Source of the DNA: CAZMCT01 sp964564785
GTDB taxonomy: Bacteria; Planctomycetota; Phycisphaerae; UBA1845; Fen-1342
Assembly (NCBI GenBank): GCA_964564785.1
Contig: CAZMCT010000048.1
Location: forward strand, 1 to 25,700
Direction: 5' to 3'
DNA length: 25,700 bases
In this document: positions 7,183 through 14,138 of the stretch, in pieces
Numbering within the stretch: position 1 is the first letter of the stretch
Layout: every line of letters begins with the position of its first letter
The notes under the pieces: model-generated
Database searches by the model: none
What the model was told of the DNA's origin: nothing
What the model saw: the letters and a program-made list of their open reading frames with translations, nothing else
Translations under genes and position numbers: made by a program

Positions 7183-8145
7183 ATGTCGATTGTACTGCGG
7201 ATTGCCGTGCTGGTGCTCGTGCCGTTGGCAATGGCCGACGACCTCCTCCCGCGCCCAGCCATTGTGGTCGACACGGACCTGGGCGTGGACGACGCCGTTG
7301 CTCTGGCGCTGGTGCTCCAGAGCCCGGACCTGGACGTGCGGGCCGTCGTCGCGTGCGCTGGTGCTGCCGGTCACGAGACCGCCGTCGACCATCTCGGGCG
7401 CCTGCTGACGCTTTTCAATCGGTCGGACGTGTTGCTGTACGCGCCGGCGGAAGTCCCGCGACCCGCGCCGCCACCCGCGTTCCGGCCGTTCGCGGAAGCA
7501 TCGGTGGGCCGGGCGTTGAACGGCACCCCGGGCGTCAGACACCGGCCGTTCGCACCGGACGCGTACGGCGCCGCGCCCGGGGTGACGGTGCTCGCGCTGG
7601 GGCCGCTGACGAACCTGGCGGCGGCGCTGGCGGCCGACCCGGACCTTCCGCAGCGCGTGACACGCGTTGTGATTGCGGGGGCGTCGATCCCGGAGGACAA
7701 CTGGAACCTGGCGTTCGACGCCGAGGCGTGGGCTGCCGTCCGCGGAAGCGGTCTGCGGCTGGAGTTCGTGGCTGCGGGCGGCACCCGCTGCAAGCCGGCG
7801 TCGTGGCAGACCGACCCTTTGGCGCTCGGCCAGGGCACGTCGATCGGCGAGGCGTTTTTCCGCCGGCTGCTGACCGACGCTCGCACGCGGGAGCACTACC
7901 TGACGCAATGGCCGGGCTTTTCCGACGAGCTGCCGGTGGTGTATTGCACGCGCCCTGCGCTGTTCGATCGGGACGAGCAGGGGGGTGTCTGGGTGCCGCG
8001 CGAGCCGCACACCGTCCTCGACTGGTTCGGCCGCGGCCTTAACGAGGGCCGACAACGCAGGTCGCCAGTCGTGTTCGTCGCCGGTCCCTTGCCCGAGACC
8101 GTGCTTGGGCCGGCCCTGCGGGTCCGGCGGGAAGCGATCCTTTAG
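7183..8145 (+). CDS. Exported nucleoside hydrolase domain, ended by an in-frame TAG
   Basis: The 320-residue product begins with a signal-peptide-like stretch (MSIVLRIAVLVLVPLAMADD). Directly after comes the nucleoside-hydrolase calcium-site motif DTDLGVDDAVAL (Asp30, Asp32, Asp36, Asp37). Other family segments are LALGPLTNLAAAL and VVIAGASI. Such enzymes split ribonucleosides into base and ribose; with a signal peptide it would act in the periplasm. ATG 7183 follows AGAGG at a fitting distance. The frame stops at TAG 8143-8145 but stays open in the same frame into an FmdE-like domain ending at 8682. The family segments appear complete before the stop, so the hydrolase could still fold. A canonical histidine late in the domain cannot be assigned with certainty from sequence alone. 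Confidence 0.75.
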   Translation: MSIVLRIAVLVLVPLAMADDLLPRPAIVVDTDLGVDDAVALALVLQSPDLDVRAVVACAGAAGHETAVDHLGRLLTLFNRSDVLLYAPAEVPRPAPPPAFRPFAEASVGRALNGTPGVRHRPFAPDAYGAAPGVTVLALGPLTNLAAALAADPDLPQRVTRVVIAGASIPEDNWNLAFDAEAWAAVRGSGLRLEFVAAGGTRCKPASWQTDPLALGQGTSIGEAFFRRLLTDARTREHYLTQWPGFSDELPVVYCTRPALFDRDEQGGVWVPREPHTVLDWFGRGLNEGRQRRSPVVFVAGPLPETVLGPALRVRREAIL

Positions 8146-8682
8146 AAGAACGGCGCGACGGAGTGGTTCGCGCAGCTCTTGACGAGCGAACTGCACGACC
8201 ATCTGGGGGCATATTCGATCCTCGGCGCGAAAATGGGGCTGCGGGCGGCCGAGTTGCTCAACGCACCGCCGCACACGTTGAAAGTCACGTCGTTTGCGCC
8301 GGCCGCTCCACCGGTCAGTTGCCTGAATGACGGGGTGATCGTGGCCACCGGAGCAACTCCAGGCCGCGGCCTGTTCGCCCATGTGCCGGGCGAAGGGGGC
8401 TCGACCCGCGTACGCTTCGAGTACAACGGCCGGGCCATCGTGCTGTCGCTGCGCGAAGACCGGCGACAGCGGATTGCCGCAGAGATCGCGCGGTTGGCGC
8501 GGGCGTATGGGCTGGAGCGCCACGAATACTGGGAGGGTGTGCGCGAGCTCGCCTTGGACATCTGGGAGAACTGGCACCGGCGGGACATTTTTGAACTCGA
8601 AACCGAGCCTGATGCGGCCCCCCGCGTGACACCGGCCGGGCACATGTGCCCTTCGTCGCTTTCGGGGCGTGTGGCCGATTAG
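8146..8682 (+). pseudogene. FmdE-like domain, 3' part of an interrupted fusion gene
   Basis: After the TAG at 8143-8145 the frame continues without shift (KNGATEWFAQLLTSELHDHL) into a domain like FmdE, named from formylmethanofuran dehydrogenase operons. Family-like parts are ELHDHLGAYSILGAKMGLRA, an Ala-Pro-Pro-x-Ser-Cys-Leu-Asn-Asp-Gly stretch and VATGATPGRG. The His-x-His motif is present (His338 and His340 of the joined numbering). The likely origin is one ~499-codon gene whose two halves are split by a nonsense change. The only internal starts are TTG 8179 and GTGs, with no good Shine-Dalgarno, so separate translation is doubtful. The domain's role with a nucleoside hydrolase is unknown; no methanofuran genes are nearby. 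Confidence 0.6.
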
Positions 8683-8775
8683 CAGCCCGTTGAAAGACGG
8701 GGACAGGCTCCGCGCCGACCGAACGTCACGGTTGCGCCGACACCCACTCCCGTGGTGCCTATCTCCTTTTTCATG
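8681..8775 (+). repeat. Dispersed ~95-bp repeat with inverted ends, copy 2
   Basis: It starts inside the stop codon of the FmdE part: TAGCAGCCCGTTGAAAG, then GGGGACAGGCTCCGC. The right end is GGTGCCTATCTCCTTTTTCA. It aligns with copy 1 and its ends form an imperfect inverted repeat. It sits between two convergent genes, where it might also act as a terminator-like hairpin. Confidence 0.65.
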
Positions 8776-8821
8776 CGGAAACCCCGGACGAACCTTTTTC
8801 GACCGGCGCAACGCTCCGCTG

Positions 8822-10057
8822 CTACTTGCGCCCGGCGTTGTTGTGGGACACGACGTCGAGGTGGGGATGGTCGGGCCAGCCGGAGAGGTGGATCTCGCTG
8901 CGGCCGTCGAGCAGGCCCAGCAGGCGGCGGCCGATAAACTCGCCGCGCCAGCCGCGGAGGAGGTAGGGTGGCGCGTCGAGCTGGCCGGCGTGGTAATCCA
9001 GGAGTTCGCGGAGCCGCTGCGTGCCGCTCAGCAGGTTGCGGCTTAGCCGCTCTTCGTGGCAAATGGCCTGCGTGACGGCGGAGAGCATGTCGAGCACGGC
9101 TGTGGTCATGGGCGAGTCCTCGCGGTGCTCGTAGGGCTGCGGCCAGTCGCTGCGGGGGGTCTGGGCGGCGACGGCGATCAGGTCGAGGAGTTCGCGGACC
9201 AGCTTGCGGTTGCGGGCCTGCGGGAAGCCGCGCAGGACCTCGAGGTCGCTTTCCTGCGTCGGGCGGCGGCGGGCGATCTCGACCAGGACGTCGTCGCGAA
9301 TCAGGGCGCGGATCGGCCGGTTGCGGCTCTGGGCCCATTGGTCGCGCCACTCGACGAGCCGTTGGAGCACGGCCAGTCCGAGGCCGTCGAGCTTCTTGCT
9401 GCCCTTCAGCCGCAGGGCGCGGTCCGCGACGGGCGCGTGATAGAACTCGGGCTGCTCAAAACAGCGCATCTCCTCGGCGACCCAGGCTGAGCGGCCGGCC
9501 TGCTCGATCTCGCAGCGCAGGCGGCGAGACAGCTCCGGCAGGTAGAGGACGTCCTCGACGGCGTAGCGGAGTTGGGCGGCCGTGAGCGGCCGGCGGAGCC
9601 AGTCGGTCAGCGTCTGGGCCTTCGAAATGCGACGGTGGAGCATGAACTCGACCAAGCGGGCGAGGCTGAGCGGGTAGCCGTAGCCGACGAAGCCAGCCGC
9701 GACCTGTACGTCGAAAACGTTACGGGGAACCTGTCCGGTGGAGCGCAGGCAGACTTCGAAGTCCTCCTTGCCGGCGTGGACGACGCTGACGACCTCGGGA
9801 TCGGTGACCAGGCTCCAGAAAGGGCGAAGATCCAACTCGGCGGTCGGGTCGATGAGGACCGGATCGCCTCCGGTCGTGACCTGAATGAGGCACAGGGTGG
9901 CGTCGTAGGTGTCATCGCGGATGAATTCGGTGTCGAACGCGACCATCGCGGCGGCGCGCCATTCCTGGCAACGGGCGACGAGCGTCTTCTGATCAGCGAT
10001 GATCTCGGGTGAACGCATCCGGTCTTCAGGCCGCGGCAGAGCGGGTAGGCGGCTCAT
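8822..10057 (-). CDS. rnd: Ribonuclease D
   Basis: The 411-residue product has the DEDDy 3'-5' exonuclease domain: Exo I with Asp42 and Glu44 (FDTEF), Exo II around Asp99 (HAGKEDFEV), and Exo III with Tyr165 and Asp169 (YAVEDVLYL). An HRDC domain follows at about residues 210-295 (VLQRLVEWRDQWAQSRNRP), then a further C-terminal helical part. Ribonuclease D trims the 3' ends of tRNA and other stable RNA precursors using two metal ions. E. coli RNase D has 375 residues, so this is slightly long. ATG 10057 is preferred to ATG 10018 because a -10 box TATCAT ends 5 nt before it. The gene is single, convergent with the FmdE part. Confidence 0.9.
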   Translation of the reverse strand: MSRLPALPRPEDRMRSPEIIADQKTLVARCQEWRAAAMVAFDTEFIRDDTYDATLCLIQVTTGGDPVLIDPTAELDLRPFWSLVTDPEVVSVVHAGKEDFEVCLRSTGQVPRNVFDVQVAAGFVGYGYPLSLARLVEFMLHRRISKAQTLTDWLRRPLTAAQLRYAVEDVLYLPELSRRLRCEIEQAGRSAWVAEEMRCFEQPEFYHAPVADRALRLKGSKKLDGLGLAVLQRLVEWRDQWAQSRNRPIRALIRDDVLVEIARRRPTQESDLEVLRGFPQARNRKLVRELLDLIAVAAQTPRSDWPQPYEHREDSPMTTAVLDMLSAVTQAICHEERLSRNLLSGTQRLRELLDYHAGQLDAPPYLLRGWRGEFIGRRLLGLLDGRSEIHLSGWPDHPHLDVVSHNNAGRK

Positions 10058-10062
10058 GGGCG

Positions 10063-10092
10063 ATGATATCGGCGCGCTCGGTCGGCCGGCAA
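10063..10092 (-). promoter_or_regulatory. Promoter of rnd
   Basis: Minus strand: TTGCCG (10092-10087), an 18-nt spacer, TATCAT (10068-10063), then 5 nt to ATG 10057. This again implies a leaderless message. Confidence 0.45.
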
Positions 10093-10498
10093 CCTGAGCG
10101 GCAGCGTGAGGCCGGCCCTGTTGAGGAGGCCCCCTTCGAAAGCCCTGGTTGGCGAGGGACGATTCGCCGCAGGGGACATCCGTTTCCGCTCGCGGGAATC
10201 GCGGGCTGGGCCCGCGTTGCCCTCGCGCCCAGGGAGCTTGGCCATCCGTGACCACCGCCGGCCTGAGCCGGTGCGCGTTGGATCGGGTGGTTCGAGCTTG
10301 AAACCTGAGGGCGTACGGGGGTGGCAGCGCAGGCTTTGCGCGGCTCGGGCCCGACGGGGATGTCCGCGCGCGGCGGCAAGAAACGAGGTGCGTCGTACTC
10401 CGGCGTCCGACGCCGTCATAATCCCGCCGGCCGCTGCTACAGCGGACAGCAGATGAATGCTACGGGCACTGCGGCCGTGGCGGCGCCACCGTGATGGT

Positions 10499-10526
10499 GG
10501 GCTGGCGCGAAGCCAGCCCCCTTTTT
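10499..10526 (+). terminator. Terminator-like hairpin beside tsf, pointing away from it
   Basis: GGGCTGGC (10499-10506), loop GCGAA, GCCAGCCC (10512-10519), then CC and five T. This is a textbook intrinsic terminator on the plus strand, yet no plus-strand gene lies within 1.8 kb upstream. On the minus strand, where tsf ends at 10537, the T-run would precede the stem. It may stop antisense transcription into tsf, or be part of the repeat that overlaps it. Confidence 0.4.
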
Positions 10527-10539
10527 CAACGGGCCGCTA
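10513..10539 (-). repeat. Repeat end abutting the tsf stop codon (copy 3, partial)
   Basis: Minus strand from the tsf stop: TAGCGGCCCGTTGAAAAAGG, then GGGCTGGC. The first part matches the left end of copy 2, and in both cases the gene's TAG stop is the first triplet of the match. Confidence 0.5.
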
Positions 10540-11352
10540 GGCCTCGCCGATCTCGATCCGCGTGAAACGCTGGACCGTGAGCTGCGGGTTGATCTGCTTC
10601 AGGTGCTGACCGACCGAGACCTTGTCATCTTTGACGAACGGCTGCTCGAGCAGAACGAAGTCGGAATACCAGCGGTCGAGCTTGCCGGCCACGATCTTAT
10701 CGACGATGGCGGGGGGTTTGCCCTGCACTTCCTGTTGCGCGAGTTGCCGCTTCTCCTCGACGAGCTTGGGATCGACCTCCTCGCGGCGGGTGTATAGCGG
10801 ACGCATCGCCGTGATGTGCATGCAGACGTCCGCGGCCGCCTCGGCGGGCGGCGCTGCATTGAACTCAACGAGAACGCCCTTGCGGCCGTCGTGATGCACG
10901 TAGCAGCCGACGTGGCCCTTGAAGGTGGCGACGCGGCCGATGCGAATGTTCTCGCGAATGCGGTTGACGGCATCGTGAAGGAGATCGTTGACGGTGCGGT
11001 CGCCCTCAGCGGGTTGGGCGAGGACGGATTCGGGCGTGGGGTCGTCAAGACGAACGGCGGCCTGGGCCGCGGCCCGGGCGAGGTGCAGGAACTCATCGGT
11101 CTTGGCGACGGGCTCGGTTTCGCACAGGAGCTCCACCAGCGAATGGCGTCCGGGGGATTCCGCGTGCGACAGCCGCCCTTCGGCGGTGACGCGTTCGGCC
11201 CGTTTGGTGAGCTGGGCGAGGCCCTTCTTGCGCAGCAGGTCCATCGCCTTGGCCTGGTCGCCGCCGCATTCCTCAAGCGCCTTCTTGCACTCCATCATCG
11301 GTAGGCCGGTGGCTTCGCGAAGACTCTTGACCATCTCGGATGTAATCGCCAT
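10537..11352 (-). CDS. tsf: Translation elongation factor Ts
   Basis: The 271-residue product begins with the EF-Ts UBA-like N-domain (ITSEMVKSLREATGLPMMEC, then KKALEECGGDQAKAMDLLRKKG). The core has CETEPVAKTDEFLHLA at the position of the conserved T-D-F-V motif, and the C-terminal part has LLEQPFVKDDKVSVGQHL. EF-Ts releases GDP from EF-Tu. The start is fixed by homology and by GTGGAGGAC upstream of ATG 11352. It lies 144 nt downstream of rpsB in the usual rpsB-tsf order and is probably co-transcribed with it. The spacer contains a CCCCGC/GCGGGG hairpin not far before the ribosome binding site. Confidence 0.96.
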   Translation of the reverse strand: MAITSEMVKSLREATGLPMMECKKALEECGGDQAKAMDLLRKKGLAQLTKRAERVTAEGRLSHAESPGRHSLVELLCETEPVAKTDEFLHLARAAAQAAVRLDDPTPESVLAQPAEGDRTVNDLLHDAVNRIRENIRIGRVATFKGHVGCYVHHDGRKGVLVEFNAAPPAEAAADVCMHITAMRPLYTRREEVDPKLVEEKRQLAQQEVQGKPPAIVDKIVAGKLDRWYSDFVLLEQPFVKDDKVSVGQHLKQINPQLTVQRFTRIEIGEA

Positions 11353-11496
11353 TCCCGGAGTCCTCCACTGGGGGAAGGTGAGCCGACCCCGCAAGCGGGC
11401 GGGGCCACGCTGGTTGTCAGATCGCGCCTCAGCCTCGCCGCGAGGCCGAAGCTGCCGCACGGCCGTGGCACGCAGCCGCGGCATACGGCCGGCGCA

Positions 11497-12360
11497 TCAC
11501 ATGGGACTGGGGGCCGCGTCGGTCGGGGCGGCCTCACCAGGCACGTTCATGGCGGCCTGAGACGGCGCGGGCTCGCGCGGGCCGCGGTCTGGTCGACCCT
11601 CGGCACGGCGGGGCCGGCGACGGGGACCAGCGGCGGCAGCATCGCGGCCGTCTTCATCGCCGATGGGTTCCGGCCGGCTCTTCTTGCCTTCCTCGACGGC
11701 ATCGGCGAGCTCGCGGACGATCACCTCGATGGCCCGCATGGCATCGTCGTTGCCGGGGATGAGGATGTCGGCCAGAGTCGGGTCGCTGTCGGAATCGATC
11801 AGGCAGATGGTCGGGATGTCCATGCTGCGGGCCTCGCGCACGGCGTTGATTTCCTTGTGGACGTCGATGACGACCAGGGCCGCGGGGAGGCGGTTCATGG
11901 TGCGGATGCCGTCCAAATTGCGGCGGATCTTCTGCAACTCGCGCGACAGCATGGACTTCATTTTCTTGGAATAGTCGGATTCCCACTCGGGGCTGGCGAC
12001 GAGGCTCTCGAGTTCTTCGAGCCGCTGGAGCCGCGAGCGGATGGTGCGGAAGTTCGTCAGCGTACCGCCAAGCCAGCGCTCCGTGACGAACGGCATGCCG
12101 CAGCGCTGGGCGTGGCGCTGCACGATCTCCCGGGCCTGGCGCTTGGTGCCGACGAACAGCACTTCGCCGCCGCGGGCGATGATCTCGACGATGAACTTCT
12201 TCGCCTTCAGAAGACCTCTCAGGGTTTCACGGATGTCAATGATGTGGATTGCGTTCCGTTTCCCGTAGAGGTAGGGGGCCATTTTGGGGTTCCAGCGGCT
12301 GGCCCGGTGCCCGAAGTGAATGCCCGCGTCGAGTAGCTCGCGGACGAGAGTTGAAGCCAA
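11497..12360 (-). CDS. rpsB: 30S ribosomal protein S2
   Basis: The 287-residue product is a clear S2: LVRELLDAGIHFGHRASRWN, IHIIDIRETL, VGTKRQAREIV, RWLGGTLTNFRTI and the LIDSDSDPTLADILIPGNDD region. It binds the 30S subunit head with S1. The last ~60 residues are a low-complexity Arg/Pro/Ala/Asp-rich tail beyond the usual end of S2. The start is an unusual TTG, backed by AGGAGGTGA, an almost complete match to the 16S anti-Shine-Dalgarno, 6 nt upstream of it. A weak start codon with a very strong binding site, plus a structured leader, suggests translational control, known for rpsB in other bacteria. It is the first gene of the rpsB-tsf operon. Confidence 0.97.
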   Translation of the reverse strand: MASTLVRELLDAGIHFGHRASRWNPKMAPYLYGKRNAIHIIDIRETLRGLLKAKKFIVEIIARGGEVLFVGTKRQAREIVQRHAQRCGMPFVTERWLGGTLTNFRTIRSRLQRLEELESLVASPEWESDYSKKMKSMLSRELQKIRRNLDGIRTMNRLPAALVVIDVHKEINAVREARSMDIPTICLIDSDSDPTLADILIPGNDDAMRAIEVIVRELADAVEEGKKSRPEPIGDEDGRDAAAAGPRRRPRRAEGRPDRGPREPAPSQAAMNVPGEAAPTDAAPSPM

Positions 12361-12492
12361 ACGTCACCTCCTGTCTCCCGTGGCCGGGAGAAACACGTAC
12401 AGCCCCGCTGGGCGACCCCCAGGGGCTTCGCGTGAACCAGGTTTCCCGCACGACCACCACGGACGTGCTGGTGCGGACGCCCATTCCGCAGA
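12361..12492 (-). promoter_or_regulatory. Structured rpsB leader (candidate autoregulatory 5' UTR)
   Basis: About 130 nt separate the predicted transcript start from TTG 12360. On the minus strand, one hairpin (12427-12401) has arms AGCCCC/GGGGCT and TGGG/CCCA with a 2-nt bulge and a 5-nt loop. A second (12390-12375) has arms CTCCCG/CGGGAG with loop GCCA and ends 2 nt before the Shine-Dalgarno (12372-12364). Leaders of rpsB bind S2 in several bacteria; I did not recognise a specific known leader motif. Confidence 0.45.
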
Positions 12493-12498
12493 ACCCTC

Positions 12499-12528
12499 AT
12501 CCTAACGTTCGGGGCGCCAAGGCGTCAA
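12499..12528 (-). promoter_or_regulatory. rpsB-tsf promoter
   Basis: Minus strand: TTGACG (12528-12523), 18-nt spacer, TAGGAT (12504-12499). This is the best-matching promoter in the window. Confidence 0.6.
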
Positions 12529-12610
12529 GCCGTGGCGATTCCTGCGCAAGTTGCTCCCGGACGGTGCCTTACGTTTCCGAAGTTTCGTGTCGCGTTGAGC
12601 AAGCCATCCC

Positions 12611-12632
12611 AGCAGCCCGTCGAAAAAAGGAC
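12611..12632 (+). repeat. Single repeat arm (copy 4, partial)
   Basis: AGCAGCCCGTCGAAAAAAGG, then AC, matches the left end of the dispersed repeat (AGCAGCCCGTTGAAA...GGGAC) with small changes. No matching right arm was found nearby. Confidence 0.4.
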
Positions 12633-12669
12633 AAACGCAAGGTCCGGTTACGCGGGCCGGAGCAGCGCC

Positions 12670-12697
12670 CGGCGGGCCGGGAAGGCCCGGCCCGCCG
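12670..12697 (-). terminator. Strong hairpin downstream of the caspase-like gene
   Basis: A perfect 12-bp stem (CGGCGGGCCGGG / CCCGGCCCGCCG) with a 4-nt loop lies 40 nt past the stop of the caspase-like gene. It has no T-run, so it is a possible terminator or mRNA-stabilising hairpin rather than a classic intrinsic terminator. The rest of the 12533-12736 spacer shows no gene. Confidence 0.4.
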
Positions 12698-12736
12698 CGA
12701 CATGGAGCGGGTGTTTGGTTACCGGCCCGCAGAAGG

Positions 12737-13936
12737 CTATTCGCACGTCCAAGGGAGCGGCAGCGAGCTCAGAAGGCTCACGAAGGGGTTGATGTCACCG
12801 AAGTTCACAGCCCCGTCGCCATTGATGTCGAAGTTCGCGGAGCTGCACTGGTCGCTGGGGTTCGCCAGCCCCGCCACGAACGGATTGATGTCCCCGAAAT
12901 CCACGACTCCGTCGCAGTTCGTGTCGCCTGCGCACGGCTGCACCGGCGACTCGCACGCATCGTCCTGTCCGTTGCCGTTTTGATCGCCGCGGCATAGCTC
13001 GCCCGGCGGCAGCATCTGCCCGCCGAGCTGCCCACAGATGTCCGACGGCAGAATCTGGCACGCGTAGCCGCCGTCCAGGCAGCAGCCGCCGGTCCAGACC
13101 GTCTGCTCGAGCAGCACGCTGCGCAGGTCGATGTCGCCGGTCGTATCGAACGCGGCCGCGAAGTCGAAGTCGCACAGCTCGTAGACCGGGTCCGGTTCTT
13201 CGCACGGGCATTTCGGCAGCGTGTTCCAGCGGTTCTGGTTGACGGCCGAGCCGGCCGCCCCGTTCATGACCGCGTCGATGAACTGCTGGAACGTCACGGA
13301 GTTCTGGTTTGGCCAGCCCGCCGGTGCGACTTTCGCCAGCAGGTTGTCCACGAACGTGCTCGGCTCCGGCAGGCACGAACACTCATCCGCGCCGGATAGC
13401 AGGCAGATCTCGGTCAGCCGCTCGAGGTCGCCTGCGTCCTGGCCGTTCCAGAATCCACCCGAGTAACAGCTCGCCAGCACGACCATCTTCCGCACGCCGG
13501 CCGGAATGCCCGCCAGCGCGGCCTTGACCGCGTCGTCCAGGCAGTTAGTGCTGGGATAAATGGTCTCGTCGCAGGTATCCGCGGCGGGGGGCACCGTCTC
13601 GCCGTTCGCGACGTAGCTGCCGTGCCCGTGGTAGATGAGCAGGAAGATGTCGCCAGGCTGGTGCTGCGCGGCCGCCGCGGCAATCGCGTCGTAGATGTTC
13701 TGGCAGGTCACGGCCCCGGTGAGCCTGTTGACATTGCCGGCCCAGTTGCCCCACTGCTCTAGCGAATCGGCGATCTGATCGGCGCGGTCGCTGGCGATCG
13801 TGTCGTCGAACGCCGGCCCGCCCGGGTACGAGGGCCCGATCACGACCGCGCGGTTGGCGGCCGTGGCGCCGCCGCTCAGCAGCAGAGCGGCCGTCAGGCT
13901 CGAGACGAGCGCGCGGGTTCTGAGGGTGAGAAGCAT
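12737..13936 (-). CDS. Secreted caspase/legumain-like protein with dockerin-like tail
   Basis: The 399-residue product has a signal peptide (MLLTLRTRALVSSLTAALLL, then SGGATA). A clan CD (C13/caspase-like) fold follows: strand NRAVVIG, then catalytic His-Gly in IYHGHGSY (His105) and catalytic Cys in VVLASCYSGG (Cys157). Residues 315-330 have an Asp/Asn-rich calcium-type loop (DQNGNGQDDAC). The tail has two dockerin-like EF-hand repeats (GDTNCDGVVDFGDINPF, FDINGDGAVNFGDINPF). Clan CD peptidases cut after specific residues such as Asn, Arg or Asp. The specificity here is unknown. Dockerins normally bind cohesins, and in planctomycetes such repeats are widespread on exported proteins. ATG 13936 has AAGGAG 8 nt upstream. 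Cysteine content is high, fitting export. Confidence 0.75.
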   Translation of the reverse strand: MLLTLRTRALVSSLTAALLLSGGATAANRAVVIGPSYPGGPAFDDTIASDRADQIADSLEQWGNWAGNVNRLTGAVTCQNIYDAIAAAAAQHQPGDIFLLIYHGHGSYVANGETVPPAADTCDETIYPSTNCLDDAVKAALAGIPAGVRKMVVLASCYSGGFWNGQDAGDLERLTEICLLSGADECSCLPEPSTFVDNLLAKVAPAGWPNQNSVTFQQFIDAVMNGAAGSAVNQNRWNTLPKCPCEEPDPVYELCDFDFAAAFDTTGDIDLRSVLLEQTVWTGGCCLDGGYACQILPSDICGQLGGQMLPPGELCRGDQNGNGQDDACESPVQPCAGDTNCDGVVDFGDINPFVAGLANPSDQCSSANFDINGDGAVNFGDINPFVSLLSSLPLPWTCE

Positions 13937-14031
13937 GGTCGAATCTCCTTATTGGCTTGGGGTTTTTGGTTGAGGGCCGGTCACGCCGCCGGCCACGTCT
14001 TCTGCCGCTCAATAGGCATCAATTTCGTGCG

Positions 14032-14060
14032 ATTTGACGCGGGGGAGGTGACACCGTCAA
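14032..14060 (-). promoter_or_regulatory. Candidate promoter and palindrome upstream of the caspase-like gene
   Basis: Minus strand: TTGACG (14060-14055), 17-nt spacer, TCAAAT (14037-14032). The two boxes lie inside a perfect inverted repeat, TTTGACG ... CGTCAAA (14033-14039 and 14055-14061), which could be an operator. The leader would be about 90 nt. Confidence 0.4.
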
Positions 14061-14138
14061 AACGTCGCAAAAAGTGCCCGTTTCAGGCCAATGCGGCCCG
14101 TTGTGACGTGGTTACCATGCCACGGTGTAGCCTGTGCT

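Larger units (their letters stand above)
10058..10536 (-). other. 479-bp intergenic region between tsf and rnd
   Basis: It holds the rnd promoter (10063-10092) next to rnd, and a hairpin and repeat arm (10499-10536) next to tsf. The middle is GC-rich and open in several frames, but none of the frames gives a protein-like composition or a recognisable motif. I see no RNA gene. Confidence 0.5.

Noticed and set aside
8143..8145. TAG read as pyrrolysine
   Set aside because: No pyl genes or PYLIS-like context are visible here. A nonsense change is simpler, though readthrough is not excluded.
7105..8811. 568-codon open frame on the minus strand opposite the nucleoside hydrolase/FmdE region
   Set aside because: It has Arg/His/Pro/Gln-rich composition without motifs, and the plus-strand frames carry clear family signatures. 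It is a high-GC antisense shadow.
10054..10419. 121-codon minus-strand frame upstream of rnd
   Set aside because: It has no motif or ribosome binding site, runs through the rnd promoter and has Arg/Pro-rich composition.
12249..12983. 244-codon plus-strand frame opposite rpsB and the caspase-like gene
   Set aside because: It crosses the rpsB leader, promoter and a 12-bp hairpin, with no protein-like features.
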